Below, one piece after another: positions 1 through 12,239 of a stretch of DNA of 64,000 nucleotides. Below the pieces are notes generated by a model that searched no databases, was not told the origin of the DNA, and saw nothing but the letters and a program-made list of their open reading frames with translations. Made by a program: the position numbers and the translations under genes. The number at the start of each line of letters is the position of its first letter. Positions within the stretch are counted from its first letter, which is position 1. Source of the stretch: Xenopus tropicalis (Eukaryota; Chordata; Amphibia; Anura; Pipidae); contig NC_030684.2 in assembly GCF_000004195.4 (NCBI RefSeq), forward strand, positions 112,321,429 to 112,385,428. Direction: 5' to 3'.

Positions 1-2214
1 TGAACTAATGACTTTTTAATAGGATGCAGTGAGTGGTATCAAATAATATTGCTGCATTGCAGTTAGTGAGATAACAATACAATTTCCCATAGATATTCTA
101 TATTTATATATTTTGTGCACACTTCTAGGGTCATCATTTAATCTTTTCTTGCTCTTCCCTTTGGGTCTGGGATTGCACATTTCATGGTTTATGTCCATTT
201 TATGAGCCAGAGGTCATCTTTTATGCTGCTGGCGAGGGTAACCCCTGAAGGGCACTAATGCTCAGGTTAATGCAATAAATATGGCTCTCACTGGTTCTGA
301 GAAAGGGATGGACTACAGAGGGTTGTGACAGGAACACCAGAGGTGTCGTTGGCAGATGAGCCTTGCAGTATCTCCAGGATATTTTATTCACAGTGACCAA
401 GTCAGAGAGTCTGGCCGAGATCTTCTCCTTTGTGCATTCACTTACCTGCCTCATTAGGGTGCTGCTTTAACAACCAAGGGGAAGCGGAGCTGGTCTCTGG
501 TGTTTGGGCTAGTTTGTTAGAGCAGAGCACAGTCCAAGCAGCGAGTAAATAAGAGAATGCTGCTATCACTGCTTGCGTGCTACGTGCTCTGTTTGTAAAT
601 GAGGGGATTTGCCTGATTGTGTGTGGGGGGAAGGTAATAGAGATTGAATGATGGGAAGGGGGAGAGATTTTGCACAGAACCGGCTCTGTGGAATATGCTA
701 AAATCGACAAGGTTATGCGGACAGAATTCTACTCAAAATGTGCATGTTTCATGCCGTTTGTAGATGAATGTGTTATTAGTATCAATTGTAGAGCATGAAT
801 TGATTTGGGATAAAACCTTTCCAACGTAGTCAGCTTCTGTTTCCCGACAGTGAAGCAAATCAGTCATATAGACAGGGCTGTAGCTAGAGTTCCATGGACC
901 TGGACTGAACTTTGGTGTAGGGCATCCTCTTTGACTGTACCAGACACCTACATTAATGACCACTCATTCCTTTTTCCTGCTTCCATATTTTTCATCTTAA
1001 TTTTTTGCCCCCTTTCAGTGTCCATTGGTGCCCACAGTTCCGCCTCCCAAGCAATTGTAAGTGCAACGGTAACCACTATGCCCCTATAGTTACATAAATG
1101 CAATTAGAAAAGACCAATGGTGCCAAACTTGTTTTCCAGTCTGCAGTAAAGTAACTACTGCCTTAAGAGCCCCAGTACAATAAATAAATAATGTCCCCTT
1201 GTATTTCCACACTTTCTCCTTACCACCCTTAGTGTCTCCCTGAGGTACTGTAGTATAGCTGACGGCATTTGGGTGGGCCCCAAAGGGTTGCAGGCCCTGG
1301 TGCAGTTGCTCACCTAGTAGTTTCACCACAACCAGGCTGCACCCATGGCCAACACCTAACATGCCCAGCCAATCGCTGTCTTACATCTTTCATAAGATGT
1401 AGTTCAACATGTTTGTTTTCCTAAATTTCACTCCCTCGAGGTGTCACTGAACACACTGGAGCATCAGTCATTTCTAGTTCATGCTCCGTCGTGCAGCAAA
1501 GAGTTAATGGTTGTGGTCCATTTACTTGAATACAGTTGCGTTCAGGACAGAAATCATTGCAGTACATTTTCCTATTCAATAAATCCATAATGCATTAAGC
1601 GCAAAGTTTGATAAATAGCATTGAGCCCAAGTGCTCTCTAAGGCCTGATTACATTGAGATGTTATTTGTTGCATCAACAAAGCCCTCAAGGGGAATATCA
1701 AATGACCAAACTGTCTGCTGCGTGCTGCTTTCACAGTGTTGTTACATATGACATGGCAGCTCTAAAGTAACAAAGTAAGAAAGATACCTGGATTCATATC
1801 TGTAAAATGTAAGTGGATATGCCGACACTAGGCTGAGAGACAAACAGATTGGTCAGAGCCAGCCAGGAGAACTCAGGGCCAGCAAAGATACTTTGTATAC
1901 TATTCAGTAGCACTGGGAGCAGGAGAATATGACAAGAATCCTGCTTTTTCCCTGAACTCCTTAATTAGGGATCATCTAGTAATCAATGATATATGTGTGT
2001 AGCACAGCAATAGTGCAATATCCATAGCAGCATTCACAAACATTGTCCATGTCCTAATTGCAGACATAGCTATGCCACAAATATGCTCATAGAGGATTCA
2101 CAACCATGACAGTTAAATGACCCAAAATTGTAAATACCCCCTTTCAAGAACAACAATAGAGCTTCAGGAATGCCAGACCTTATCAAAGCTTTTAAATATA
2201 TGGCTCTGATAAGG
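1..2214. other. intergenic or intronic, no gene seen
   Basis: AT-rich sequence without a recognisable exon, RNA gene or clear transposon. The longest open frames are about 90 codons on the minus strand (438-710 and 1090-1362) and resemble no family I know. A short oligopyrimidine stretch ending in AG near 1010-1020 could act as a splice acceptor, but nothing coding-like follows it. Confidence 0.6.
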
Positions 2215-2768
2215 GCTCAGATACATGGGCTACTCTGCTAGGCTCAGATACATGGGCTACTCTGCTAGGCTCAGATACATGGGCTACTCTGCTAGGCTCA
2301 GATACATGGGCTACTCTGCTAGGCTCAGATACATGGGCTACTCTGCTAGACTCAGATACATGGGCTACTCTGCTAGGCTCAGATACATGGACTACTCTGC
2401 TAGGCTCAGATACATGGGCTACTCTGCTAGGCTCAGATACATGGGCTACTCTAGCTCAAATGGACCTGCTAGGCTCAGATACATGGGCTACTCTGCTAGG
2501 CTCAGATACATGGGCTACTCTGCTAGGCTCAGATACATGGGCTACTCTGCTAGGCTCAGATACATGGGCTACTCTGCTAGGCTCAGATACATGGGCTACT
2601 CTGCTAGGCTCAGATACATGGGCTACTCTGCTAGGCTCAGATACATGGGCTACTCTGCTAGGCTCAGATACATGGGCTACTCTGCTAGGCTCAGATACAT
2701 GGGCTACTCTGCTAGGCTCAGATACATGGGCTACTCTGCTAGGCTCAGATACATGGGCTACTCTGCTA
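2215..2768 (+). repeat. 27-bp minisatellite, about 20 copies
   Basis: A nearly perfect tandem array of a 27-bp unit (CTCAGATACATGGGCTACTC followed by TGCTAGG). Because 27 is divisible by 3 and the unit lacks stops in two forward frames, the array reads as a 9-residue repeat MGYSARLRY, or LLGSDTWAT in the next frame. Single-base variants occur near 2349 (AGGCTC to AGACTC) and 2390 (GGGC to GGAC). One unit near 2452-2466 carries a 15-bp insertion that keeps the frame. The array ends abruptly at both sides in unique sequence, so it is noncoding DNA that happens to be open. The high identity between units suggests recent expansion. Confidence 0.97.
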
Positions 2769-3714
2769 TGATGTGTAGGTTTGCAGTTCTACTTACAGCG
2801 AATACGTGCAACACTTAACCAAGGTGCCAGAGGCAGGTACATAAGCTAGCAGATTTGCTAAGGAGAAATGTTTAATAATGCTTTATAGCAGGGGTGCTTA
2901 AAATTCCCTGCTTCCCTAGATAAGCTGAGCTCTCTCTATTCATCCTATAGAGCAAATATAGTGTATGATCATGATACATTTAATGCAGGCAACAGAGGTT
3001 GCCTAAGGCCACAGCCATTCTCAGGGACCCCAGCAGTGCTAGGAGATTAGGTCACTGCAGCAGCAAAGCACTATGGTGCATAAGGTTTTTGCCATAGTGA
3101 GGGACACAGTAATGCGGCATTGCCCGATGCAGAAGGTTGTACTGAGCACCTTACAGGACCGTTCTGTCTGCTATAAATTAAAACTCAATTTCACTGTGCA
3201 GGTCTCTGGGCACTGGCCATTGCTGAAGCCTGCTTTCCAATGAGTGTAGTTTTTCAAGCGCATCTGTATTGGGGAGAGAACACACGTCAGAGGAGGCTTG
3301 GAGTTTATAGGAAATGTTGTTGCAGCCCCTGGTGGCCACTTTGAGTAAGGGAATCTGTTTCTCTCTCTGCAAATCTCACTAAGCTGAGCTGTGGTTTTGT
3401 ACTAATGATAATCATTTCACATATTGCTGGCTATACATTCCCAGATTTGGTTGGGCAGTTCGGCCAATTTCAGCCGTACCGCCTGACTGTCTGATTATGT
3501 ATGTCAGCTTGGGTGTTAGTTTAGACAGGCTATCCTGTTGGACTGGAGTTTATCTGCAGAACCAACAGAAAAATAACATTTTGCTGTCTGTGTTTAATCA
3601 GCCCAAGAACCGATTGGTCGGATAGTTGGACACCTTCAAGGGTCAGACAGTGTATGGTCACATCTATGGGTGCTTTTTAATGCCAACACCAATTAATTTC
3701 CTACAGCAAACAGG
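2769..3714. other. no gene seen; weak old MITE-like tract
   Basis: Mostly unique sequence. Between about 3425 and 3650, phrases such as CAGATTTGGTTGGGCAG, CGGCCAATTTC and GTATGGTCAC echo the window's GTATGGCC-type MITEs, so this may be a heavily decayed copy. No boundaries could be set. Confidence 0.4.
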
Positions 3715-4070
3715 ATGAAGGTTTTATACATAAAGTTGGCACGGCTTTTATCATGCCATGTCTCCTGGGGTTATGATACATAAAAACTGCCACTTTATAT
3801 ATATACTGCCATGCATTCCTGGGATATTATACTGGTGCTGCTTTCAACTGGTCATGTGTTCCATGGTATTATACTTGAAATTGACACTGTATTTATACTA
3901 CTGTGTGTTCTGGAGAAATCATATATGCAACTGGCACTGTATTTATCCTGCCACATGGTCTGGGACATATAAAATGGGCCCTCTATTTATCCTTTGTCAT
4001 TTGTTCTGGCATATTCTACATGAAACTGCCCTACGGTTATCCTGCAAGTTGTTCTTAGTTATTTCATTAC
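3715..4070 (+). repeat. degenerate ~49-bp minisatellite, about 7 units
   Basis: A diverged tandem repeat. A core like GCCATGTGTTCTGGGATATT followed by an ATAC-ATGAAACTGCCACTG-TTTAT segment recurs, with unit starts near 3755, 3808, 3851, 3901, 3950, 3995 and 4044. The spacing is 43-53 bp. A weaker first unit may lie at 3715-3754. The forward frame 3758-4075 is open only because of this repetition. The divergence implies an old array, unlike the fresh 27-bp array upstream. Confidence 0.75.
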
Positions 4071-4312
4071 CTTAGTATGTCTAAGTATGCTACAGGGCTC
4101 ATTTTAGGCAACTACGACTAGATATATTTTAGCTTCAATAATTCATCAAAATATAAATTCAGCAAGCCACAGGCAGCAGGAGTAATGACTTGACCCCTAA
4201 CAAAGGGCTCCACAGTATCCTTATAGTAATCAGAGCATTGGCTACTAGAGCATGTTATGCACAACGGGGCTCCCCAACAGTTAATTCCCATTGCCTTCAC
4301 TTTCATGGAACA

Positions 4313-4502
4313 TTTAGGGGCAGATTTATCAAAATGTGATCTTAGAGCTTGATACATAACAACTCATGTTTTGTTTATTACTATAAGATTTTTTAGAAGT
4401 CTATTTATCAATGTCTAAAAGTCCCATATGAATGAATAGAACGTGGGCAAGTTTTTATGTATTCAGTTCTAAACCCATATATTGATAAATTTGCCCTTTA
4501 AA
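4313..4502. mobile_element. MITE with GGGCAGATTTATCAA-type ends
   Basis: The left end reads TTTAGGGGCAGATTTATCAA. The right end reads TTGATAAATTTGCCCTTTAA, whose complement TTAAAGGGCAAATTTATCAA matches the left end at most positions. The size is about 190 bp. The TTAA at the right border suggests TTAA target preference, but the left border has decayed to TTTA. The interior is noncoding. Confidence 0.75.
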
Positions 4503-4945
4503 GTCTTCCTCTACTATTATATATCATGTAATCTATAAAGCACTAGCTAATTCCAGAGAGGAGGCAAAGGGAAGCAATGATACCTAAAGTGCTTATAAAA
4601 CCTGGAGGGGCTGATGAAGAAGGATATGAAACGCCACAATGGTTTTAACCACTTATATCCTGCACAGACAAGCATTCTGTAGGGCAATAGATGTAATAGT
4701 TGCAGTATTGCCAGATTCAATCAATGGCCCCTCAAAACCAATGTGTGCTCCCCCCTCTTGAAAATCCAGCCTTGGGTCAGGGCCCTCTTTAACTCGTAAT
4801 ACCATTACGGAATAGGAAATTATTAGTATATCAGCCATTCAGCCATAGTTTCAAGAAAAACAGCAAATAAATGTTCAACCCAAACATCTCTCTGACCTTC
4901 AAACCTGGAGACCAAGTTACATTCTTCCCAAATCTTACCATAACT
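4503..4945. other. no gene seen
   Basis: Unique AT-rich sequence. A minus-strand open frame (4653-4838, 61 codons) has no recognisable motif. Confidence 0.5.
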
Positions 4946-5235
4946 GGCCACCTATGGGTGGGCAATATCAGGCCAAGTCAGGCTAATTCAGTCGATTGGC
5001 CCTGGGGCCAAACAATCGAATTAGAACGATGGGTATAGGCATTGGTAGGTTCGGGGACTGCATCAACAATCCGATGCAGTCCCCCATCCGACTAAATTTT
5101 TAAACCTGCCCGATCGAGATCTGGCCAATTTCAGAGGGGGGGCAGTTAGTGCCCATACACGGGCCGATTAGCTGCTGAACCAGTCTAAGGGACCGATATC
5201 GGCAGCTAGAATTGGCACGTGTATGGCCCCCTTTA
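4946..5235. mobile_element. MITE ending GTATGGCCCCCTTTA
   Basis: A compound-palindrome element. An inner inverted repeat pairs GGGGACTGCATC with GATGCAGTCCCC (about 5053-5084). The right arm holds CCCATACACGGGCCGATTA and ends GGCACGTGTATGGCCCCCTT. The same order of motifs (CCTGCCCGATC, CTGGCCAATT, CCATACACGGGC, CGTGTATGGCC) recurs at 16503-16668, so the two are one family. The left end is decayed and target duplications were not found. Confidence 0.75.
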
Positions 5236-5563
5236 GGGTGAGCCCCCCAGCCACTGCTCCAATCTCACCCCAAACCCTGGTGACCAGCTCTGCCTCCTGG
5301 AACCCATTGCCCTCTGTGTGTTTGTAAACATCATTTTGCCACCATCCCTAATAAACAATTGGGGCACAATCAGTGTATGCACTTGCTTAACTCAGTACTA
5401 TGTTGGGCCCATCCATCAAGGTTCTTTTTCTAAACTAATTGCTGATTGTAATATAGGCAAATGTACTTGTGATATTTATCTTTGTAAATTAACCCTATGG
5501 CCTACAAAGCATGTTCTCCTTTGCTTCAGAGAGGGTGTGTGTTTTCATGTAAGATGTTGACAC
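5236..5563. other. spacer between MITEs, no gene seen
   Basis: About 330 bp of unique sequence. The open frame from 5497 is carried mainly by the adjacent MITE and is not a gene. Confidence 0.5.
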
Positions 5564-5882
5564 TTAAGGTGGCCACACACGTGGCGATTTGCAATCTTTC
5601 GTGCGACCATCGGTCGCACGAAAGATCATCAAATCCGCCACTAACCTTGAGGGCTGAAATGGCAGATAAGGAGGTAGAAACAATAGGATTTCTACCTCCT
5701 TCTGCCGATTCAGCCCTGAAGGCAGATTTTGATCAGGCGCCTTCTATGGCGCCCGATCAATATCTTTTAACCCGCCGATCGGCGAGTCGACCGATATCAG
5801 CAGCCTCCTGCGATATCGGTCGACTTGCTGACTTGCCATACACGCACCGAATTTTGTACGAAACGGGGTTTCGTACAATACG
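5564..5882 (-). mobile_element. GTGGCCATACACG-family hairpin MITE, truncated
   Basis: The left end TTAAGGTGGCCACACACGTGGCG is followed by a strong hairpin, CTTTCGTGCGACC/GGTCGCACGAAAG (about 5597-5625). The body contains GGAGGTAGAAACAATAGGA, GATCAGGCGCC/GGCGCCCGATC and ATATCGGTCGAC. It is the reverse complement of the intact copy at 61629-61974. It stops inside the terminal hairpin (after TTCGTACAATACG) and lacks the last ~25 bp of the other end. The open frame 5497-5886 is a by-product of the element. Confidence 0.9.
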
Positions 5883-5899
5883 TTAAGTTCCACCACTCT

Positions 5900-6055
5900 C
5901 AATTCAGTTCTATGGAGTTTTCAGAAGTATATTTATCAAAGGATGAATTTACCCTTTGATAAATCAGTGTTTAAAAATCCCATAGAAACAAACAGAAAGT
6001 GGAGAATTTTTTACTGTGGTGAGCTCTAACTTCACACTTTGATAAATCTGCCCTG
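5900..6055. mobile_element. MITE fragment, TTTATCAA type
   Basis: Contains ATATTTATCAAAGGATG at the left and ACTTTGATAAATCTGCCCT at the right. This resembles the ends of the 4313-4502 element, but with another internal GATAAA site near 5960. It is probably a diverged or rearranged relative. The borders are approximate. Confidence 0.55.
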
Positions 6056-6239
6056 TATGGGTAATACAGACCATATATAGCATACATCTGGTTATACACA
6101 TACCATTTAAAACATAAGAAATGTGTGGTATGTGTATGGTGGCCCACCAATCCCTACCGATATCCATGTACTATGGATATTGATAGGTTTAGGTACTGGG
6201 TACAATATACCATGTTGTAATGATACCTGGAGGTCCAGT
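6056..6239. other. possible MITE remnant
   Basis: GTGTATGGTGGCCCACCAATC (6132 onward) and CCGATATCCATGTACTATGG (about 6159) recall the GTGTATGGCC elements and the tract at 30590-30778. There is too little to define ends. Confidence 0.35.
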
Positions 6240-6600
6240 GGGACAGAGGGGATGCCCGCCATCTTCTGCATGCGCATGTGTGCGTCCTTCTGTTTTGACG
6301 CGTGTCTTGCCATTCGGCGTGACATATGATGTTGTTTTGGTGTGAAATTTAAATATCTAAAGAGCCTGCAATCCTATATTCATTGCATAACATAGGTCTA
6401 TTCTTGATAGTTCCTTGGTGCGTTCACTGTACTGATTTACTGTGTTTGACTCCTGCCTGTTTCTGACCATCCCTGTATTGCTGCCTGAACCGACCTTTGC
6501 CTGTTTTTACTACTCTTCTGGATTTCGATCCATGACCAGACGCTCGGCACCTGTTCTGAGTTTGGGATACCAATTGTGACACCCGTGCATTGTGCATTTA
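6240..6600 (+). repeat. possible LTR-like repeat fragment
   Basis: The tract runs through TGCATGCGCATG, a GTGTGAAATTTAAATATC segment, and then a pyrimidine- and CCTG-rich stretch (CTGCCTGTTTCTGACC, CCGACCTTTGCCTG, TACTCTTCTGG). This texture resembles long terminal repeats of frog Gypsy-type retrotransposons that I recall. No primer-binding site, polypurine tract or second LTR was found, so the assignment is a guess. Confidence 0.3.
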
Positions 6601-7960
6601 TACATGAGAAACTGAAGAAGAGCAGAGGCCTCCTATGCCATGCATTACCCTCTTACTTGGAGAAAGTTTGGCTTCTGCAGTTTCAGGTTGGCTAATGACC
6701 CACTTTACATGCTAAATCAGCTCACTGGTTGGTCCACATTTTTCAAATGTAATTTGATGGTATCATGGCAAAGACAGTATTGCAGTTTGGTGAGAAACTG
6801 GTCAAACCAAATAAAAATAGGCATGTGTGGCCAACAGTACGTTACTGAAGCCAGTCCAGCCATATACCTGTATAGATTTGTCATGTAACCAATTTAAAAC
6901 TAGACTAGATCTCCCAGCTTTCCCTGAGAGTGGAAAGTTGCTTCTGCTAAATGTAAGAATTATTTGTTTTTTAAATGCTATACATTGCACCCCTCATAAA
7001 TACCCAGCTAGATGTACGAGCCTGAGAGGATGAAGCCCAGGTGGAAGCACATCTATCTGTTGCCGAGCTATGAAACGGATTTGATATATATGAAACGGAA
7101 TCTCTTGGCGGCTGGAGACTTTATGGCTCAACCTGTTCTTTTTTTCACTAAACCACTGTTTTAATTATCCAGCAAACGCCACTGAAAAGAATGACAATAA
7201 AATGGTTTATTTGCTTTTGCAGCCCTGTTTATTTTCTTTTGTGAGGAGAGGGATAATTACACATCACTGTGTCCTTCCCCCCCTAAGAGAAGGACAATAC
7301 AGCCAGAGTAGGCAGTACGTGTAACGCAGCCATGGTTCATAACAGCTTTTGCAGGGATGGGCAGATGTGATGGACAGATGGGTGGACTATTAAAACCAAG
7401 TATATTATTAGCAGCTTTTCTATAGCTTGAATGTCAGCCAACAGCACAAGTACTTGCCAAACCAGCTCTGTAAACCACCCCCAGGGGAGCCAGGAATATG
7501 AATTGCATGATGTTGTGGACACCCTCTGCATGATTCACTCAGCGCATTGTGTGCAGCTGGAACATCTCCGAGCTTCCACTGATTTGGGTCTGCCGTAGGC
7601 AAATCAGTGCACAGGGAGCATTTAGGGGCAAAAAAACACTGTTAAATATCTAGAAAGGTCAGAGACCCTCATATAACATAAAATGAAGAGCTGTATATTT
7701 TTCTCACCATTTATAAAATCCAGCAAGTGCTCCATTTATGTTTGATTATTCATGATTCCTTTCATGGTGGTACTTGTGTTGCATGGCTCATTATTTGAAA
7801 AAGTACGGCGTGGCCTTGTATTAGGATATTAGCAGAGATTGTGTAGTTTTACATGTAAAGCAGTCAGCCTGCAGCCTGGTAGCCTTTATATGGTCATTGA
7901 ATGTCACAGTCATTCACTTATATCTTTATAAATAAATGACTGTGGGCCCTTTATTTACTA
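6601..7960. other. no gene seen
   Basis: Unique sequence. Open frames of 60-82 codons occur on both strands but overlap one another and lack codon structure or motifs. Confidence 0.5.
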
Positions 7961-8233
7961 TACAGGTATAGAATCCATTATCCGGAAACCCATTATCTAG
8001 AAAGCTCTGAATTACGGGAGGACCATCTCCCATTGACTCTATTTAAAGCAAATAATTAAGATTATTCTCTGCAATAATAAAACAGAACCTTGTACTTGAT
8101 CCCAACAAGATTTAATTAACCCTTATTGGGGGCATTTTTTTAAATGAAGTTGACTTAAAGTGCAGAGATCCAAAAAAAAAAAAACCTTATCCGGAAAACC
8201 CCAGGATTTTAGATAACAAGTTTCATACCTGTA
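7961..8233. mobile_element. MITE with TACAGGTAT ends (copy 1 of 3)
   Basis: Starts TACAGGTATAG and ends CATACCTGTA. The inner arm ATCCATTATCCGGAAACCC is mirrored by CCTTATCCGGAAAACCCC near the other end. The middle contains AATAAAACAGAACCTTGTAC and TTGATCCCAAC, shared with the copies at 40694-41025 and 61054-61350. Both borders are flanked by TA, consistent with a TA target duplication as made by Tc1/mariner-type elements. Superfamily is inferred. Confidence 0.85.
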
Positions 8234-9523
8234 TATGGGGTCAGTGGAGATAGATAGATACAGTAAAAGATAAATACTTGACTATATTAGATGTGAGGTG
8301 ATGGGAAATATAAATGAATATATAAAATAAAATAAAGCTATACCAGATCATTTTCAAAAAGCCTCTACTTTATGCAGTTTTAGAGTGGTCACATGGGATG
8401 ACAGTATTCCTTTATTCAGTTTGAATAGTATTGCATAGTAGAAACTTATCTGTAATTAAGAACAAGTCATAAAGCATTAGGAAGTTTTTAGTAACCCTGA
8501 GTCTGACTCAATAAGCATTAGACAGAGCAGTGTAGAAATCCCAGGGCTGCACCTAAAGGCAAACTGTGGACTAAACACCTGAACTGGTACAGAATTTATT
8601 GTATGTATTTTATAGAGTCTATACAAGATCTATCAACTTTACAGGGGGTTCTGAACAAACTGGGCATCTACTTAGGTAAATGTAACTATAATCATGAGTA
8701 TCTGAGCCATATTTATGCTATTTCGACCATTAATGGGATGAAGGTCAGTGAATACTCAGTGGACTTAGAAGTACTTGTAGGTATACAAAGCTAAAGAAAG
8801 CAACCAAAGTTGCCAGTCTGAAGCCACAAGATATTGTCCTGTATTAAAAACTTCCCATACACATACCAGTAACATTGTACAAAACAAACAATTGTTTGCC
8901 CTGGGGACAGTGATAAATGGAGGCTGCAGGGAACCATTTTGAAGTGATAAAAAGTACTGTGTGCCTTGTACGTAAAAGCCCTATTACACATGGAAATATC
9001 TTTAGAAGACTTTCATTTCCCAATGAAGAAAGTATATGGGGACCCCTTTTTTTCCAAATCTAGTTTTGCTGATTTTAATGCCGCAATGACAATACAATTA
9101 GAGAATTACAACTTCTGGCAGTAAATTATCATTATAGCATTTTGGAATTCATTTGCAAATGCCAAACTTTTAAGGTGATTTATTTGCATTTTCCATGCAC
9201 CTGTTTTCTTTTTAACTCTTCATTTTTCAGTACTGGCTATTTGCTCTGGTACACAGACCCGCCACTTAATCTGTTCAGCCACTTCCCTCCAGATGCTCCT
9301 TGGAATAAGTATTTAATTACAGTGCCTACAAAGCCATTACTTATGTGGGCGTAACCAACACTCATTGGTAATTGTAGCAAATACAAACAGACAACAGCAA
9401 CAAGAAACAGATAGTAATGAATCACTGCATGACACCAGTAAAAATAAGGGAAATATATGTATATTTTAGAAAATGAACAGAGAAAAGAAGCATTAGAAGC
9501 GATAATACGGTGTAGGTACCAAA
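8234..9523. other. no gene seen
   Basis: About 1.3 kb of AT-rich unique sequence. It contains small open frames only, the largest being 98 codons on the minus strand at 9237-9533, which runs into the tandem duplication. Confidence 0.5.
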
Positions 9524-9909
9524 ACAGACCCATTGGAAATGAACACTAATGTTTCTCTAAGGGCATTCAGTAATATTTATAGATGTGGGTTATTCTGTAT
9601 TAAACCAAGAACGTCTATTAGTAACTTCTTGGCCTAAGTCAAGTGTTTCACTTGAGGTTCAGCCTAAGATCTGTAAGCCCTCATGTAATTGGCCCTTGGC
9701 CTCTTAATTGGGCTCTTACTACAGACCCATTGGAAATGAACACTAATGTTTCTCTAAGGGCATTCAGTAATATTTATAGATGTGGGTTATTCTGTATTAT
9801 TAAACCAAGAAAGTCTATTAGTACCTTCTTGGCCTATCAGGTGTTTCACTTGAGGTTCAGCCTAAGATCTGTAAGCCCTCATGTAATTGGCCCTTGGCCT
9901 CTTACTACA
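9524..9909 (+). repeat. 197-bp direct tandem duplication
   Basis: Copy 1 is 9524-9720 and copy 2 is 9721-9909. Both begin ACAGACCCATTGGAAATG and share the text almost base for base. Differences include AACGTC versus AAAGTC, a 3-bp TTA insertion in copy 2, CCTAAGTCAAG versus CCTATCAGG, and an ATTGGGCTCTTA segment only in copy 1. The open frame 9643-9936 repeats the peptide VFHLRFSLRSVSPHVIGPWP because of the duplication. Confidence 0.95.
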
Positions 9910-12239
9910 ACTTTAGGACATTTTATGAAGATTTAACCAAATTCAAGTTATTCTGTTTTTTTCTTACTCAGGCAAATGTTTCAAAATGTGCTCAACTGGG
10001 TATTTCTCTTTTGTCTCTTGAAGATTTTCAATCTTGATACTTCTCGAGAGAATTTTTTGAGAACAGCACAAGGTTACAAAAGACATTAGTGGTAGAGAAA
10101 AGTAAGAATTCTTGATGTCTGTCAAGGTTTGGCGATTATGTGGAGCAATGGAGTGATTTCAGCTGAAATGCAGTACTCATTGATTCTCAGTAGGGTTCAG
10201 CTTGAAAATAGAAAACACTATAGAGAATGCCCAAGAAATGTTGCTATACCCATATACAAAAATCTCAATCTGCACTTAAAAAACATCTTTTTTTCATGAA
10301 GATCTCATTTGTTTTCTGTCTTGACCTTTGATAGATCTACTCTTCAATTTTTATTGCATGGAGGGCATGAACCCATGCAACTGCCGCAGGAATGCTCAGT
10401 CAAGCATGATATTGACTAGTAATTCCATAATCATGCTAAGAATGCAATCACAGCCTCCCGTGTTTTATTAACAGTACCCTGGTGGCTTTTAAGTCATCTG
10501 TGACAACAACACCTAGGTTCTCTCCTCATTTATTGTCTTAGGAATGATATAGATACTCTCTATCTGAATTATTATGTTCTATATAATATATTATTCAGCA
10601 CTTCTTGGCATTTATGTGCAACTTTCAACTTTTAATATAGCCTTGCCCTCCAAATATTTTATTTATACCACCTGGGATGACCACTTTTTAGCACAACTTT
10701 GCAACATAAGCCAAAAAAAAATGAAATTTGTCTACCATATAAAAATAAGCTGCAACAATATCCCCCATAAAATGGGCACAATAAAACTATTAAAATCGGA
10801 AAGGTAAAGAATAATACAAAAAAACCGATGTAAGTAGAAAATAATTTTTAATTCTATGCTACCTTCAGAAATTTTAATAGGGGTAGGAGTTCAGATATCC
10901 AGCCTAATACGAATATGGCCCTGTATGCTAATGCTGTGCTTTAAAGATATGCTCCTACATGTTTCAAGATGCAAGGAAAGCTGTGAAACTCATTTAGATA
11001 AGGGGATAGCATAAATTAGAACGAACTCCAGGAGATTGGAGATGCACTTTACTGTGTCAGCTGTCACTTGGACGGCACAATGGGACTCTGCATTCTGATT
11101 ACATTTTTTCAGCAAATGACCAAAGTAAATACTTTAAAAACATCATGCGGAGAGTGGTTCCATTTACATATGTAACATGCTCAAAGATATTATTATATGC
11201 TGTGACTATACATCTAGTTATTTGACCGTTTTACAAAAAGTTAATTAAACCAATGATATGCTCACTAGATTTTATTCCCAGGTGACTGACTGTAATAGGG
11301 AGCCCAGCATGCCCTTATCCACCCAGCTAGCTCTCATTAGAAGTTAGCTACACCAATTCCAAGCATCCATATTAAAGTTTTTTAGCAACAGTACAGCTAC
11401 TCTACCTGGGAAGGGCTAGTTCTATAGGGCAGGGCAGCAATAGCTAACCAAAGAGGGGGTGCCACATTGGATATGATCACTGCAGCATTCCTGGAAAGTG
11501 TCAGTGGTGACACTCACACGTCTGGATGCAGGACCGCTATAGCTGTAGGGTTCTTACAAAATAGATGGAAACTGTGTTAGACAACGAGTAGGGAGAGTAG
11601 TAAAATGTTGTGTAGCCAAACTTGCTTTCTGTGGTATCCTGGGGTTATGTTGCAGTTGAATATTGGCAAAAAAGAATTTAGACATGTGAAGAGAAAAGTG
11701 TTGCTTGCAAAACTCCAATACAAATGCATCTTTAATGGCTGAATATTGATAGCAGGACATTCTAAATGGCCACAAATTATTTTGGTGAGCTTGCTGCCAA
11801 TGACAGTTGGAAGGTTGGAACTTGTCAATGAGGTTGGAACTTGGCAGAATCCTTAAAAAAGTCCTCAAAATGAGTTCAGCTAAACAAACATGAACCATTT
11901 CATATGGGACTAAAGGTCTTGACAAGTGAAGATGAGAACTTCTCAAATTTGAATGTGCAAAAATCTAGTTTAATGCCACCTTGGTCACGGCCAGCTATCC
12001 CTGATTTACCCTTCATATTCCTACTTCTATGAAAGCTTTGCATTTTTGGGAACTGGAATTGGGGCTGCCCAGGCTGATGTTGTGACAAAGAGAATGATTT
12101 GTGTAGGCTGCAGGGGGAAAGGGTTACGGAGTGGGAAGGGTAGTTGTACAAGGGCACCGAGTACAGGGAAGAGGTGTGATTACTTGAATAGCATGCTAAT
12201 GGGCACAATTTTGCACACCACCAGTGCAGGTATATGCTT
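9910..12239. other. no gene seen
   Basis: AT-rich unique sequence. The minus-strand frame 11554-11946 (130 codons) is the largest here. It has no recognisable domain and no plausible splice context. A 15-bp direct repeat, AGGTTGGAACTTG, occurs around 11812-11845. Confidence 0.5.

Noticed and set aside
2225..2818. 197-codon open frame of MGYSARLRY repeats as a protein gene
   Set aside because: The frame is produced by a 27-bp satellite, is also open in the next frame, and has no unique coding sequence on either side.
5497..5886. Protein similar to one read on the minus strand at 61617-61988
   Set aside because: Both frames lie on copies of the same hairpin MITE, so the similarity is DNA-level and noncoding.
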